Below, in pieces: positions 7,798 through 14,821 of a DNA stretch of 64,000 nt. The DNA is from Pseudobutyrivibrio sp. 49. Its GTDB lineage: Bacteria > Bacillota > Clostridia > Lachnospirales > Lachnospiraceae. Made by a program: the position numbers and the translations under genes. The stretch covers positions 1 to 64,000 of the forward strand of contig NZ_FNDP01000014.1 in the NCBI RefSeq assembly GCF_900100545.1. The letters run 5' to 3'. The notes under the pieces are model-generated. The model made no database searches. It was not told where the DNA came from and was given only the letters and a program-made list of their open reading frames with translations. Each line of letters begins with the position of its first letter. The first letter of the stretch is position 1.

Positions 7798-8706
7798 ATG
7801 GCAAGACTAATCAATTTTCGTGAGTACCCTATTATCATTTGTTTAAAAAAAATGTTAAAGGACAATACAACTGGTAGAAATATAATTTTTGCTACTGATA
7901 TCTATACAGGGAATCCTAGAGATGAAATTACTGAAGAGTTTATTTTATCTAATGGGACTGAGTACGAGATTTGCCCTCGCGTTGAGAAAGATAGTAATCT
8001 TCAAAACGATCGAACCAGAAAAAAAGCCGAAGTATTCACGCCGTCTTGGATTTGTAACAAGATGAATAACCATTGTGATAGTGAATGGTTTGGAAGAGAT
8101 AATGTTTTTAATGTTGAAGATGGCGAGTCTTGGAAAAGTGTAGGAGGACCGATTGAGTTTCCAAAAGGTAGGAATTGGAAAGATTATATTCTTTCAAAAA
8201 GGTTGGAGATTACCTGTGGAGAGGCTCCATATATAGCTTCAAGATATGATGCCGCCACTGGAGAAATAATTTCTTTGAGTAACCGTATAGGAATACTTGA
8301 TAGAAAAATTAGAATTATAAATGAAAATGTTCATGAGGAAAAAGAGTGGCTCAAGTGGGTTTTTAATGCTTTTAAGAGTGTATATGGATACGAGTTTCAA
8401 GGTGATAATCTTCTTATAGCAAGAGTAAATCTTCTTCTTACATTTGTAGATTATTTAGAGGATAGATGGAAGAGACAGCCTACTGATAAAGAGTTAAATG
8501 AATTAGTAAAAATTATAGTATGGAATTTCTGGCAGATGGATGGAATTACAGGAACAGTACCATTTGGAAAGCCAGTTGAAGAGTTTCATCAGATGACGTT
8601 CTTTGATTATCAACAAGGAATAAATGACACAGAGCCAGAGCAAGTAGATTGTGTGATTTATGATTGGGAAAAGAAGGAAGAAGTAGTATATAGGAAGATA
8701 CAGTAA
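7798..8706 (+). CDS. DNA methyltransferase-like subunit (EVFTP type)
   Basis: The 302-residue product is like the small 'subunit M' proteins found beside restriction helicases. TRKKAEVFTPSWICNKMNN (about 73-91) corresponds to the motif X region of adenine methylases. LEITCGEAPYIASRYDAATG (about 138-157) sits where motif I should be but lacks the D-P-x-C-G-S-G glycines. VYGYEFQGDNLLIARVNLLL resembles the motif II region. No NPPY catalytic motif is present, so it looks like an inactive or partner half of a methylase. The start is ATG 7798 with TGGAG upstream; the open frame reaches further up through the operators and is not used. It heads the restriction-like island. Confidence 0.6.
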   Translation: MARLINFREYPIIICLKKMLKDNTTGRNIIFATDIYTGNPRDEITEEFILSNGTEYEICPRVEKDSNLQNDRTRKKAEVFTPSWICNKMNNHCDSEWFGRDNVFNVEDGESWKSVGGPIEFPKGRNWKDYILSKRLEITCGEAPYIASRYDAATGEIISLSNRIGILDRKIRIINENVHEEKEWLKWVFNAFKSVYGYEFQGDNLLIARVNLLLTFVDYLEDRWKRQPTDKELNELVKIIVWNFWQMDGITGTVPFGKPVEEFHQMTFFDYQQGINDTEPEQVDCVIYDWEKKEEVVYRKIQ

Positions 8707-8709
8707 AGT

Positions 8710-8738
8710 TTGACAAAATGTAGTAATAGCATTATGAT
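8710..8738 (+). promoter_or_regulatory. Strong promoter of the small RNA
   Basis: TTGACA (8710-8715), 17-base spacer, TATGAT (8733-8738): a near-consensus promoter immediately after the stop of the MTase-like gene, with no coding gene downstream on this strand. Transcription should begin near 8745. Confidence 0.75.
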
Positions 8739-8744
8739 TTATCC

Positions 8745-8845
8745 ATAAGAAAGAGCACTCGCCCGAAAGGTGGGTTAGCTCCCTAGGATGACAAATAGCC
8801 TATCCCGGTCTCGCCAAAGTACAAGGATGGGCTATTTTTATTTTC
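8745..8845 (+). ncRNA. Small RNA convergent with toxin gene (putative antitoxin)
   Basis: A near-consensus promoter and an intrinsic terminator define an RNA of about 95 bases. The terminator pairs AAATAGCCTATCC (8793-8805) with GGATGGGCTATTT (8825-8837), followed by TTATTTT. The RNA meets the 3' end of the toxin gene (stop at 8838-8840) tail to tail, the arrangement used by type I antitoxin RNAs that bind the toxin messenger. Its 5' part (8753-8787) is also repeated, inverted in the DNA, in the toxin leader. No open frame is seen in it. The antitoxin role is inferred. Confidence 0.65.
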
Positions 8846-9009
8846 GCTTATTATTCCTATCGATATAGGTAAGCAATGCAAGAAGAAAAGAACCTTCAAG
8901 AAACAACAATGTAAGTACTTGGTATGTATCCATCTGCACCACCTCCCGTTTTAATGAATGAGTAACACTAAACTAGGGAGATTAACCGCACCTTGAAACA
9001 CGAGTGCTC
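8753..9009. repeat. Inverted repeat pair bracketing the toxin gene
   Basis: The left copy 8753-8787 starts GAGCACTCG and ends CTCCCTAG. The right copy 8973-9009 has the same blocks on the minus strand, with AAGGTG(C)GGTTA conserved between them. A toxin messenger that runs past its stop to the left copy would carry complementary ends. On the minus strand the left copy folds as GAGC...GCTC followed by TTTCTT, a possible terminator for that messenger. Confidence 0.6.
8838..8933 (-). CDS. Holin-like toxin peptide (type I toxin-antitoxin)
   Basis: This 31-residue peptide starts MDTYQVLTLLFLEG, continues as one hydrophobic helix (about residues 6-24, ending LLALLTY), and closes with a charged tail IDRNNKRK. 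This matches the putative holin-like toxin family of Firmicutes: short N-terminus with Tyr, one membrane helix, Asp/Asn and basic tail. A very strong ribosome site, GGGAGG, lies eight bases before the ATG at 8933. Such peptides insert into the membrane and are held off by an antisense RNA, here the convergent RNA at 8745-8845. The gene lies between the MTase-like gene and the Xre gene and points opposite to the methylase and helicase. Confidence 0.7.
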   Translation of the reverse strand: MDTYQVLTLLFLEGSFLLALLTYIDRNNKRK

Positions 9010-9179
9010 ATGGGATATATAATAGCAAATCTATGGTTGAAATTCTATTGACTTTTCGAACAAACTTTCGTATCGAAAAAGGTCTTGTATGTGCATGTTT
9101 TTAGGGAAATAAAAGGGAATATATAAGGAAATTATAGGATTGTTAGAGGAAGTATTTCAGAGATGAAGTACTTCCTTTT

Positions 9180-9422
9180 TTATTGTTTTAGAAGATCTAA
9201 AATTCCGCAGTGGAGTGCCTTAGCCAGATACTGTAATTCTATATCTGTAACAAAGCGCTTACCACATTCTATACGCTGGATGGCGTTCTTATCTACATCG
9301 AGACCTAATCTTTGCAATTCTTCAGCTAAGCCATTTTGAGAAAATCTTAATTCAATTCTAAGGTTGTGGACATTATAACCACAAATATTATTTCTTCCAT
9401 CAGATGCTTTGTTTCCAAACAT
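9180..9422 (-). CDS. Xre-family regulator (controller-protein-like)
   Basis: The 80-residue protein has one helix-turn-helix: NVHNLRIELRFSQNGLAEEL, then DKNAIQRIECGKRFVTDIEL and YLAKALHCGILDLL, the standard Xre fold. The start is ATG 9422, nine bases after AAGGAG; an in-frame TTG at 9440 precedes that site and is rejected. It lies between the two parts of the restriction-like system and is transcribed away from the methylase. Palindromes TGACATT-N5-AATGTCA flank it and precede the other genes. By analogy with controller proteins of restriction systems, it probably represses its own gene and times methylase and nuclease expression. DNA contacts are inferred. Confidence 0.75.
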   Translation of the reverse strand: MFGNKASDGRNNICGYNVHNLRIELRFSQNGLAEELQRLGLDVDKNAIQRIECGKRFVTDIELQYLAKALHCGILDLLKQ

Positions 9423-9446
9423 ATTGACATTCTCCTTCAATCAATT

Positions 9447-9465
9447 TGACATTCACTGATTGTCA
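9447..9465. promoter_or_regulatory. Operator between Xre and methylase genes
   Basis: TGACATT (9447-9453), CACTG, ATTGTCA (9459-9465): one mismatch from the perfect palindrome. It overlaps the -35 box (TTGTCA, 9460-9465) of the rightward promoter, and lies 24 bases before the Xre start on the other strand. An extra half site TGACATT lies at 9425-9431 over the Xre ribosome site. Confidence 0.65.
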
Positions 9466-9488
9466 CAAACAATATTTTGCGTTATATT
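9460..9488 (+). promoter_or_regulatory. Rightward promoter toward the half-methylase gene
   Basis: TTGTCA (9460-9465), a 17-base spacer ending TTTGCGT, and TATATT (9483-9488). The spacer end and -10 are the same as in the promoter at 7683-7711, so the two promoters are probably co-regulated copies. Confidence 0.6.
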
Positions 9489-9502
9489 GAGAATTAGAAT
9501 GA

Positions 9503-9543
9503 CATTCATAGGATGCTTTATTGGCATTCTATGAATGTTTTTT
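9503..9543 (+). terminator. Terminator-like hairpin in the methylase leader
   Basis: CATTCATAGGATGC (9503-9516) pairs with GCATTCTATGAATG (9524-9537), 14 pairs with one wobble, followed by TTTTTT (9538-9543). It begins about 8 bases after the expected transcription start, so most transcripts from the promoter at 9460 should end after about 50 bases unless terminator formation is blocked. It starts with an operator half site (TGACATT, 9500-9506). Confidence 0.65.
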
Positions 9544-9581
9544 GGCTCGAAGCGACATTTAGTGAATGTCAAAATCGAGCC
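9544..9581. promoter_or_regulatory. Operator nested in a longer palindrome
   Basis: GGCTCGA (9544-9550) and TCGAGCC (9575-9581) enclose the operator GACATT-TAGTG-AATGTC (9554-9570). The spacer TAGTG is the reverse complement of CACTA at 7767, so this copy is in the opposite orientation. The whole block can fold as a hairpin directly after the preceding terminator. Confidence 0.6.
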
Positions 9582-9617
9582 TTTGCTTATATGTGAAATG
9601 ACATCTAGTGAATGTCA
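9582..9617 (+). promoter_or_regulatory. Third promoter-like box and operator before the methylase
   Basis: TTTGCTTATATGTGA (9582-9596) repeats the -10 region of the two other promoters. It is followed by operator TGACATC (9599-9605), TAGTG, AATGTCA (9611-9617), 27 bases before the methylase ATG. No good -35 is seen, so the promoter call is weak; the operator is clear. Confidence 0.5.
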
Positions 9618-9644
9618 AAAACGAATGAAAAGGGGAATGTATAA

Positions 9645-10673
9645 ATGAAGTTTGATTATGTGATTGGAAATCCTCCATATCAAGAAAGTATCAGTGATTC
9701 TAGTAGCAATAAATCTCTTTCCAAGCAGTTGTTTCCTATCTTCATGAAGGCTGCTATTGAAACTTCGGCAGAAAAGGTTGCTATGATTACTCCTTCCCGA
9801 TGGTTTGCGGGAGACGCTCAGGATAAATCTTTTTTGAAGTTGAGAGAATATATACATGACAATAATCATATGCGTGTTATGTATAATTACAAAAATGGGA
9901 AGGAAGTGTTTCCAAATGCTGAAATAAAAGGGGGAGTTAATTATTTTTTATATGACAAATGTTACGAAGGAAAGGTTAAATTTGTAAATGTAGAAGCAGG
10001 GTATGAAAAAGTTGAGATAAGAAATCTTTTTGAAGATGATTTGGACATTATTATTAGCGATCAAATAAACTATGAGATATTGAAAAAAGTTAAAGATGAT
10101 AAGGATTTTATATCGCTATATACAATTACCAAGGGAAGGAATGCATTTGGTGTTATTGGAAAGAAAGATGTTGTTGAATCAATTTCCTACACGGAGAGAA
10201 AAGATGATGCTATAGAATTAAGATGTATGGCAGATGAAATTAGATGGACAAAGAGAGAGTTTATAACAAAGAATGTTGATTTAATTGATAAGTATAAAGT
10301 TTATATATCAAAATCTGCTGGAAACCCTAATAAAGATAGAAAAGTTATAGGAATACCTTATGTTGGAGGCATTGGGTCAGTTTGTACAGATTCGTTATTT
10401 CCTATTGGTTCTTTTGAGACGGAAATAGAGGCTATAAATTTGGCCAAATATATGAAAACGAAATTTTTGCGATATTTGGTTAGTATAGTTAAGATGTCAC
10501 AGAATGTAACACAAATAGTATATAAGTTTGTGCCACTACAGGATTTCACAAGTAAATCAGATATTGACTGGAATTTATCTATTAGTGAAATAGATAAAAT
10601 TCTATACGCAAAATATAATTTGTTGGCAAATGAGATTGAGTTGATAGAAAGTAGTATAGAAGGAGTTGAATAA
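9645..10673 (+). CDS. Eco57I-type N6-adenine methylase, catalytic half
   Basis: The 342-residue protein opens MKFDYVIGNPPYQES: the motif IV catalytic NPPY (residues 9-12) is at the very N-terminus. It is followed by AMITPSRWFAG (motif V/VI region) and a target-recognition-like C-terminal half. Motif I, the S-adenosylmethionine site, is missing from this chain. A motif I-like segment instead ends the helicase encoded just downstream (10675-13992). The ATG at 9645 has AAGGGG upstream. The stop is one base before the helicase start, so the two are co-translated. It is likely the methylase catalytic subunit of the restriction-like system and needs a partner to bind the methyl donor (inference). 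Confidence 0.7.
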   Translation: MKFDYVIGNPPYQESISDSSSNKSLSKQLFPIFMKAAIETSAEKVAMITPSRWFAGDAQDKSFLKLREYIHDNNHMRVMYNYKNGKEVFPNAEIKGGVNYFLYDKCYEGKVKFVNVEAGYEKVEIRNLFEDDLDIIISDQINYEILKKVKDDKDFISLYTITKGRNAFGVIGKKDVVESISYTERKDDAIELRCMADEIRWTKREFITKNVDLIDKYKVYISKSAGNPNKDRKVIGIPYVGGIGSVCTDSLFPIGSFETEIEAINLAKYMKTKFLRYLVSIVKMSQNVTQIVYKFVPLQDFTSKSDIDWNLSISEIDKILYAKYNLLANEIELIESSIEGVE

Positions 10674-10674
10674 T

Positions 10675-13600
10675 ATGATTACACCAAACATTAAAACAAC
10701 TGAAAAGATTGTTCCAATGATTTATGCATATACTACTCCTGAAATTGTGAGACATAACGGCTGGACTAAGATTGGATATACAGAGCAGGATGTTATTACA
10801 CGAATCGAGCAGCAAACTCATACTGCAGATATAGAGTATAACCTTGAATGGCAGGGAAGAGCTGTATTTGATGACGGGTCTGAGGAAAGATTTACCGACA
10901 AAGATTTTCATGCATATCTGAGAAAAGATGGTGTTGAACAAGAAGAAGGTAAGAATAATGAATGGTTTAAAATTACTGGCCCGGATTCAAATGTAAAGTT
11001 CAATACATTTAGGCAGAATCATGGAATAGTAAAACTAAATCATACTATTATTCCGTATCAGTTAAGAGATGAGCAGATAGATGCAGTAGAGCTTACCAAG
11101 GAGTACCATGATTCTCATTCTGAGGGTGAATTTCTTTGGAACGCAAAACCTAGATTTGGAAAGACGCTTGCGGTATATGATTTTTGTAAGAAAATAGGCG
11201 CCACTACTGTTCTCATAGTTACAAATCGCCCTGCTATAGCTAATTCATGGTATAGCGATTACATGAGATTCTTGGGCACAGAATCAGGTTACTACTTTGT
11301 CAGTGAAGTAGAAGCTTTAAAGGGAAGGACAGGGGTCTTAAGTAGACAAGAGTATACCAGAGCATCTAGGGATGATGAGTTGGGATGTATCGAATTTGTA
11401 AGCCTTCAAGATATGAAAGGCTCAGTATACTTTGGTGGTCAGTATGATAAGCTTTCAGAGATAAGCAAGTCTAAGGGAATGGAATGGGATTTGCTGGTAG
11501 TAGACGAGGCGCATGAAGGTGTTGATACATATAAAACTGACGTGGCCTTTGACCAAATTAAGCGAAAATTTACATTGCATCTTTCTGGAACTCCATTTAA
11601 GGCTCTTGCAAATAATAAATTTGCTGATGATGCAATCTATAACTATACCTATGCAGATGAGCAGAAGAGAAAAAGAGATTGGGATGATTCCAACGAACAT
11701 GAAAATCCTTATGCTATATTACCAAAGTTAAATCTCTATACATACCAAATGTCAGAGATTATTAAGGATGAGCTTTCGCAGGGAATAGAAATACAGGGAG
11801 AGACAGTAGAGTATGCATTTGACCTTAATGAGTTCTTTGCTACAAATAACGGAAAGTTTATTCACAATAGTTCTGTAGATAAATTCCTTGATGCGTTAAC
11901 CAGGAAAACGAAATTTCCTTTTTCTACTGAAGAGTTAAGAAATGAGCTTAAGCATACTTTCTGGATTTTGGACAGAGTAGATAGTGCAAAAGCTTTAGCA
12001 AAGAAGCTACAAGAGCATCCTGTGTTTAGCAATTACTTTATTGTACTTGCAGCAGGTGATGGAAAAATTGATGATGACGATGAAAATCAAAAGTCATACG
12101 ACAAAGTGGTAGATGCTATATCGAAATATGAGAAAACTATCACTATATCAGTAGGCCAGCTTACCACAGGAATAACTATTCCAGAATGGACTGGTGTATT
12201 AATGTTATCAAACATGAAATCGCCATCATTATATATGCAAGCTGCATTCCGCGCTCAGAATCCATGTTTATTTATGGAAGGAAATGAATTTAGACGTAAA
12301 GAAAATGCGTATGTGTTTGACTTTGATCCGGCTCGTACTCTAATAATCTTCGAGGAATTTGCTAATGACTTATCCGTAAATACGGTATCGGGTAGAGGGG
12401 AGATTAATACTAGAAAAGAGAATATCACAGAGCTTTTAAACTTCTTTCCTGTAATAGGTGAGGATGAAAATGGTGAACTTGTTGAGCTTGATGCAGAGCA
12501 GGTATTAACTATCCCTAGAAAGATCAAATCTGTAGAGGTTGTTCGTCGAGGATTTATGAGTAATTTTCTTTTCCAAAATATAGGGAATGTTTTCTCGGCG
12601 CCAAAAGAGGTAATGGATATTATTGAGCAGTTCACAGCCTATTCAGAGCCTAAGGAAAAAGTAAATCTTACAGACGAGGTAAAAAAAGATTTATCAATTA
12701 ACGAAGATGGAAATGTTGAACTACCAGAGGAATACGTAATAGGTTTGGCAAAGGACATTTTTGGAGATAAGGTAGTTGATACAACTGAGCTTAAGCAGAA
12801 GGTAGAGATATTTGGTAAAGAGCCTGAGACCAGTGAGCGCAAAAAGAAGATGGCCGAAACACTTAAAAAGATTGCAAAATCTGAAGTGGTAGATTCTATT
12901 ATTCAAACAACTAAAGATAACTTTAAAGAAGATCTACGTAAGAACGACGCTAAGCAATTGGAGTCTAAGCTCACTCAGGATGTGGATAGAATTATCGATA
13001 AAGCAGTTACTGAGCTGACTATCCAGGAAAACACCTTGGAGATAGAAAAGAAAGAAGCCTTACAGGCTCGTCATGAGACTGGTAAGACTACTGATGAAAT
13101 CGAGAAAGAGTTTGAAGATAAAAAGCAGGATGTAATAGAAAGATTCCAAACAGGTTTAATGGATGCTATTGAGCAGTTTGATAAAGAATCAAAAGTGGAG
13201 ACAACTAGAACTGTTGAGACTAAGATAAAAGAACGTGAAAAGGATACTATCGAAGATGGCATCAGAGATCACCTTCGAGGATTTTCACGTACAATTCCAT
13301 CTTTCCTAATGGCATATGGTGACGATACGGTTACACTAGCTACATTTGATAATATTATTCCTGATAAGGTTTTCCTAGAGGTGACCAGTATAACACTGGA
13401 ACAATTTAGATTTCTTAGAGACGGTGGAGAATATATTGATTCAGAAACAGGAGAAAAGAGATACTTTAATGGTCATCTCTTTGACTCGGTTGTATTTGAT
13501 GATTCAGTAAAAGAATTTTTAAATCTCAAAAAGAAGCTTGCAGACTATTTTGATGAGAAGAGTGTAGAGGATATATTTGATTACATTCCACCTCAGAAAA

Positions 13601-13992
13601 CAAATCAGATATATACACCAAAGGATGTTGTAAAGCGTATGGTAGACATGCTTGAAGAAGAAAATCCTGGATGTTTCGATATGCCAGATAAGACATTTAT
13701 TGACTTATATATGAAGTCTGGTTTGTATATTACAGAGATAGTGAAGAGACTATATCAGAGTAAGGAAATACAAAGACTTTATCCAGATAAGGCTGATAGA
13801 TTAAGACATATATTTGAAAAGCAGGTTTATGGTCTTGCACCAACAGAGATTATATATAAAATTGCCACCAGCTTTATTTTAGGATTTGATGAAGAAGTGG
13901 CAATAACTAAACATAACTTTAAGCAGGTTGATGCTTTACCTTATGCAAAAGAAGGAACATTACAGCAGAAACTTGATGAATTATTCGATTAA
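10675..13992 (+). CDS. GIY-YIG / SF2 helicase restriction subunit with C-terminal methylase half
   Basis: The 1105-residue protein has several parts. A T5orf172/GIY-YIG-like domain lies at about 10-100 (IYAYTTPEI, GWTKIGYTEQDVITRIEQQ). An SF2 helicase core follows with PRFGKT (about 158), DEAH (about 276), SGTP (about 303) and QAAFRAQ (about 521). A charged coiled-coil-rich region spans about 690-870. The C-terminal segment from about 978 reads QIYTPKDVVKRM then FIDLYMKSGLYITEIVKRLY, which corresponds to motifs X and I of an adenine methylase, and the chain ends before any NPPY. ATG 10675 follows AAGGAG by nine bases; the in-frame TTG at 10666 abuts that site. It is likely the DNA-translocating and cleaving subunit. 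Confidence 0.75.
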   Translation: MITPNIKTTEKIVPMIYAYTTPEIVRHNGWTKIGYTEQDVITRIEQQTHTADIEYNLEWQGRAVFDDGSEERFTDKDFHAYLRKDGVEQEEGKNNEWFKITGPDSNVKFNTFRQNHGIVKLNHTIIPYQLRDEQIDAVELTKEYHDSHSEGEFLWNAKPRFGKTLAVYDFCKKIGATTVLIVTNRPAIANSWYSDYMRFLGTESGYYFVSEVEALKGRTGVLSRQEYTRASRDDELGCIEFVSLQDMKGSVYFGGQYDKLSEISKSKGMEWDLLVVDEAHEGVDTYKTDVAFDQIKRKFTLHLSGTPFKALANNKFADDAIYNYTYADEQKRKRDWDDSNEHENPYAILPKLNLYTYQMSEIIKDELSQGIEIQGETVEYAFDLNEFFATNNGKFIHNSSVDKFLDALTRKTKFPFSTEELRNELKHTFWILDRVDSAKALAKKLQEHPVFSNYFIVLAAGDGKIDDDDENQKSYDKVVDAISKYEKTITISVGQLTTGITIPEWTGVLMLSNMKSPSLYMQAAFRAQNPCLFMEGNEFRRKENAYVFDFDPARTLIIFEEFANDLSVNTVSGRGEINTRKENITELLNFFPVIGEDENGELVELDAEQVLTIPRKIKSVEVVRRGFMSNFLFQNIGNVFSAPKEVMDIIEQFTAYSEPKEKVNLTDEVKKDLSINEDGNVELPEEYVIGLAKDIFGDKVVDTTELKQKVEIFGKEPETSERKKKMAETLKKIAKSEVVDSIIQTTKDNFKEDLRKNDAKQLESKLTQDVDRIIDKAVTELTIQENTLEIEKKEALQARHETGKTTDEIEKEFEDKKQDVIERFQTGLMDAIEQFDKESKVETTRTVETKIKEREKDTIEDGIRDHLRGFSRTIPSFLMAYGDDTVTLATFDNIIPDKVFLEVTSITLEQFRFLRDGGEYIDSETGEKRYFNGHLFDSVVFDDSVKEFLNLKKKLADYFDEKSVEDIFDYIPPQKTNQIYTPKDVVKRMVDMLEEENPGCFDMPDKTFIDLYMKSGLYITEIVKRLYQSKEIQRLYPDKADRLRHIFEKQVYGLAPTEIIYKIATSFILGFDEEVAITKHNFKQVDALPYAKEGTLQQKLDELFD

Positions 13993-13998
13993 AAAAAG

Positions 13999-14022
13999 GA
14001 GGATTCGCATATGCGAATCCTC
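13999..14022. terminator. Bidirectional terminator (helicase / pflA)
   Basis: GAGGATTCGC (13999-14008) and GCGAATCCTC (14013-14022) around ATAT, between the converging helicase and pflA genes. The arms are identical to those of the hairpin at 6628-6651 at the other end of the island. Confidence 0.75.
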
Positions 14023-14026
14023 TTCA

Positions 14027-14761
14027 TTATTTAACTCCAAGAATCTTCTTGGCGTTTTCTATGCGCTCTGAACTTGGTGATTCCACACCCTCGAGGCGAT
14101 ATGGAATACCCATCTCGATGTATTTAGGAACACCGAGAGTATGATATGGAAGAACCTCTACACGTTCTACTGATTTTAAGGTGTCTATGAATTCTCTAGT
14201 CCTTCTAAGGTAGTCATCATTATCGCTACCACCTGGCACAAGCACATGTCTTATCCAGATAGGAATATTCATATCTGAAATCTCCTGAGCCATCTGAAGA
14301 ATGTTGGCATTATCAACACCTGTAAGCTCCTTGTGAGCTACAGGGTCAATATTTTTAATATCTAGTAAAACTATATCAGTAAGGCTCATAAGCTCCTTCC
14401 ACTTAGAATAAAAAGGTTCATCATGAGTGAAAGGCTGGCCTGCTGTATCGATGCAGGTGCTGATGCCCTGAGCCTTTGCTTTTTTAAATAAATCAAGCAC
14501 AAAGTCAATCTGAAGAAGTGGTTCACCACCACTGACTGTGATGCCGCCGTCTTTTTTCCAATATGGCTTGAAGCGGAGAGCCTTTTTCAATAGCTCATCT
14601 GCAGTGAATTCCTGCCCATGACCCTCAGCCCATGTCTCAGGATTATGACAAAAAGCACATCTCATCCTACATCCATTCAAGAAAATCAGGTATCGTACCC
14701 CAGGACCATCCACTGCGCCAAATGATTCCAATTTATTAACGTATCCAATAACGTTGCTCAA
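14027..14761 (-). CDS. pflA: Pyruvate formate-lyase-activating enzyme
   Basis: This 244-residue radical SAM protein installs the glycyl radical on PflB under anaerobic conditions. The cluster motif C31-x3-C35-x2-C38 is in GCRMRCAFCHNPETW, followed by GGITVSGGEPLLQ and IDTAGQPF. Length is normal for the family. It lies 60 bases downstream of pflB on the same strand and is presumably in one transcript with it. Confidence 0.94.
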   Translation of the reverse strand: MSNVIGYVNKLESFGAVDGPGVRYLIFLNGCRMRCAFCHNPETWAEGHGQEFTADELLKKALRFKPYWKKDGGITVSGGEPLLQIDFVLDLFKKAKAQGISTCIDTAGQPFTHDEPFYSKWKELMSLTDIVLLDIKNIDPVAHKELTGVDNANILQMAQEISDMNIPIWIRHVLVPGGSDNDDYLRRTREFIDTLKSVERVEVLPYHTLGVPKYIEMGIPYRLEGVESPSSERIENAKKILGVK

Positions 14762-14821
14762 TTCAGTACCTCCAGTATTTCTAGTACTTGCTACTAAGAT
14801 ATTTAGAAAAAGGCGTAGGTT

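Noticed and set aside
7721-9617. Repeated palindromes read as a CRISPR array
   Set aside because: Spacing is irregular, copies flank genes on both strands, units are under 26 bases, and no cas gene is present. Operators explain them better.
12500-13300. The charged middle of the helicase as a frameshifted or fused gene
   Set aside because: The frame is continuous, codon use is even, and coiled-coil linkers are common in large restriction helicases.
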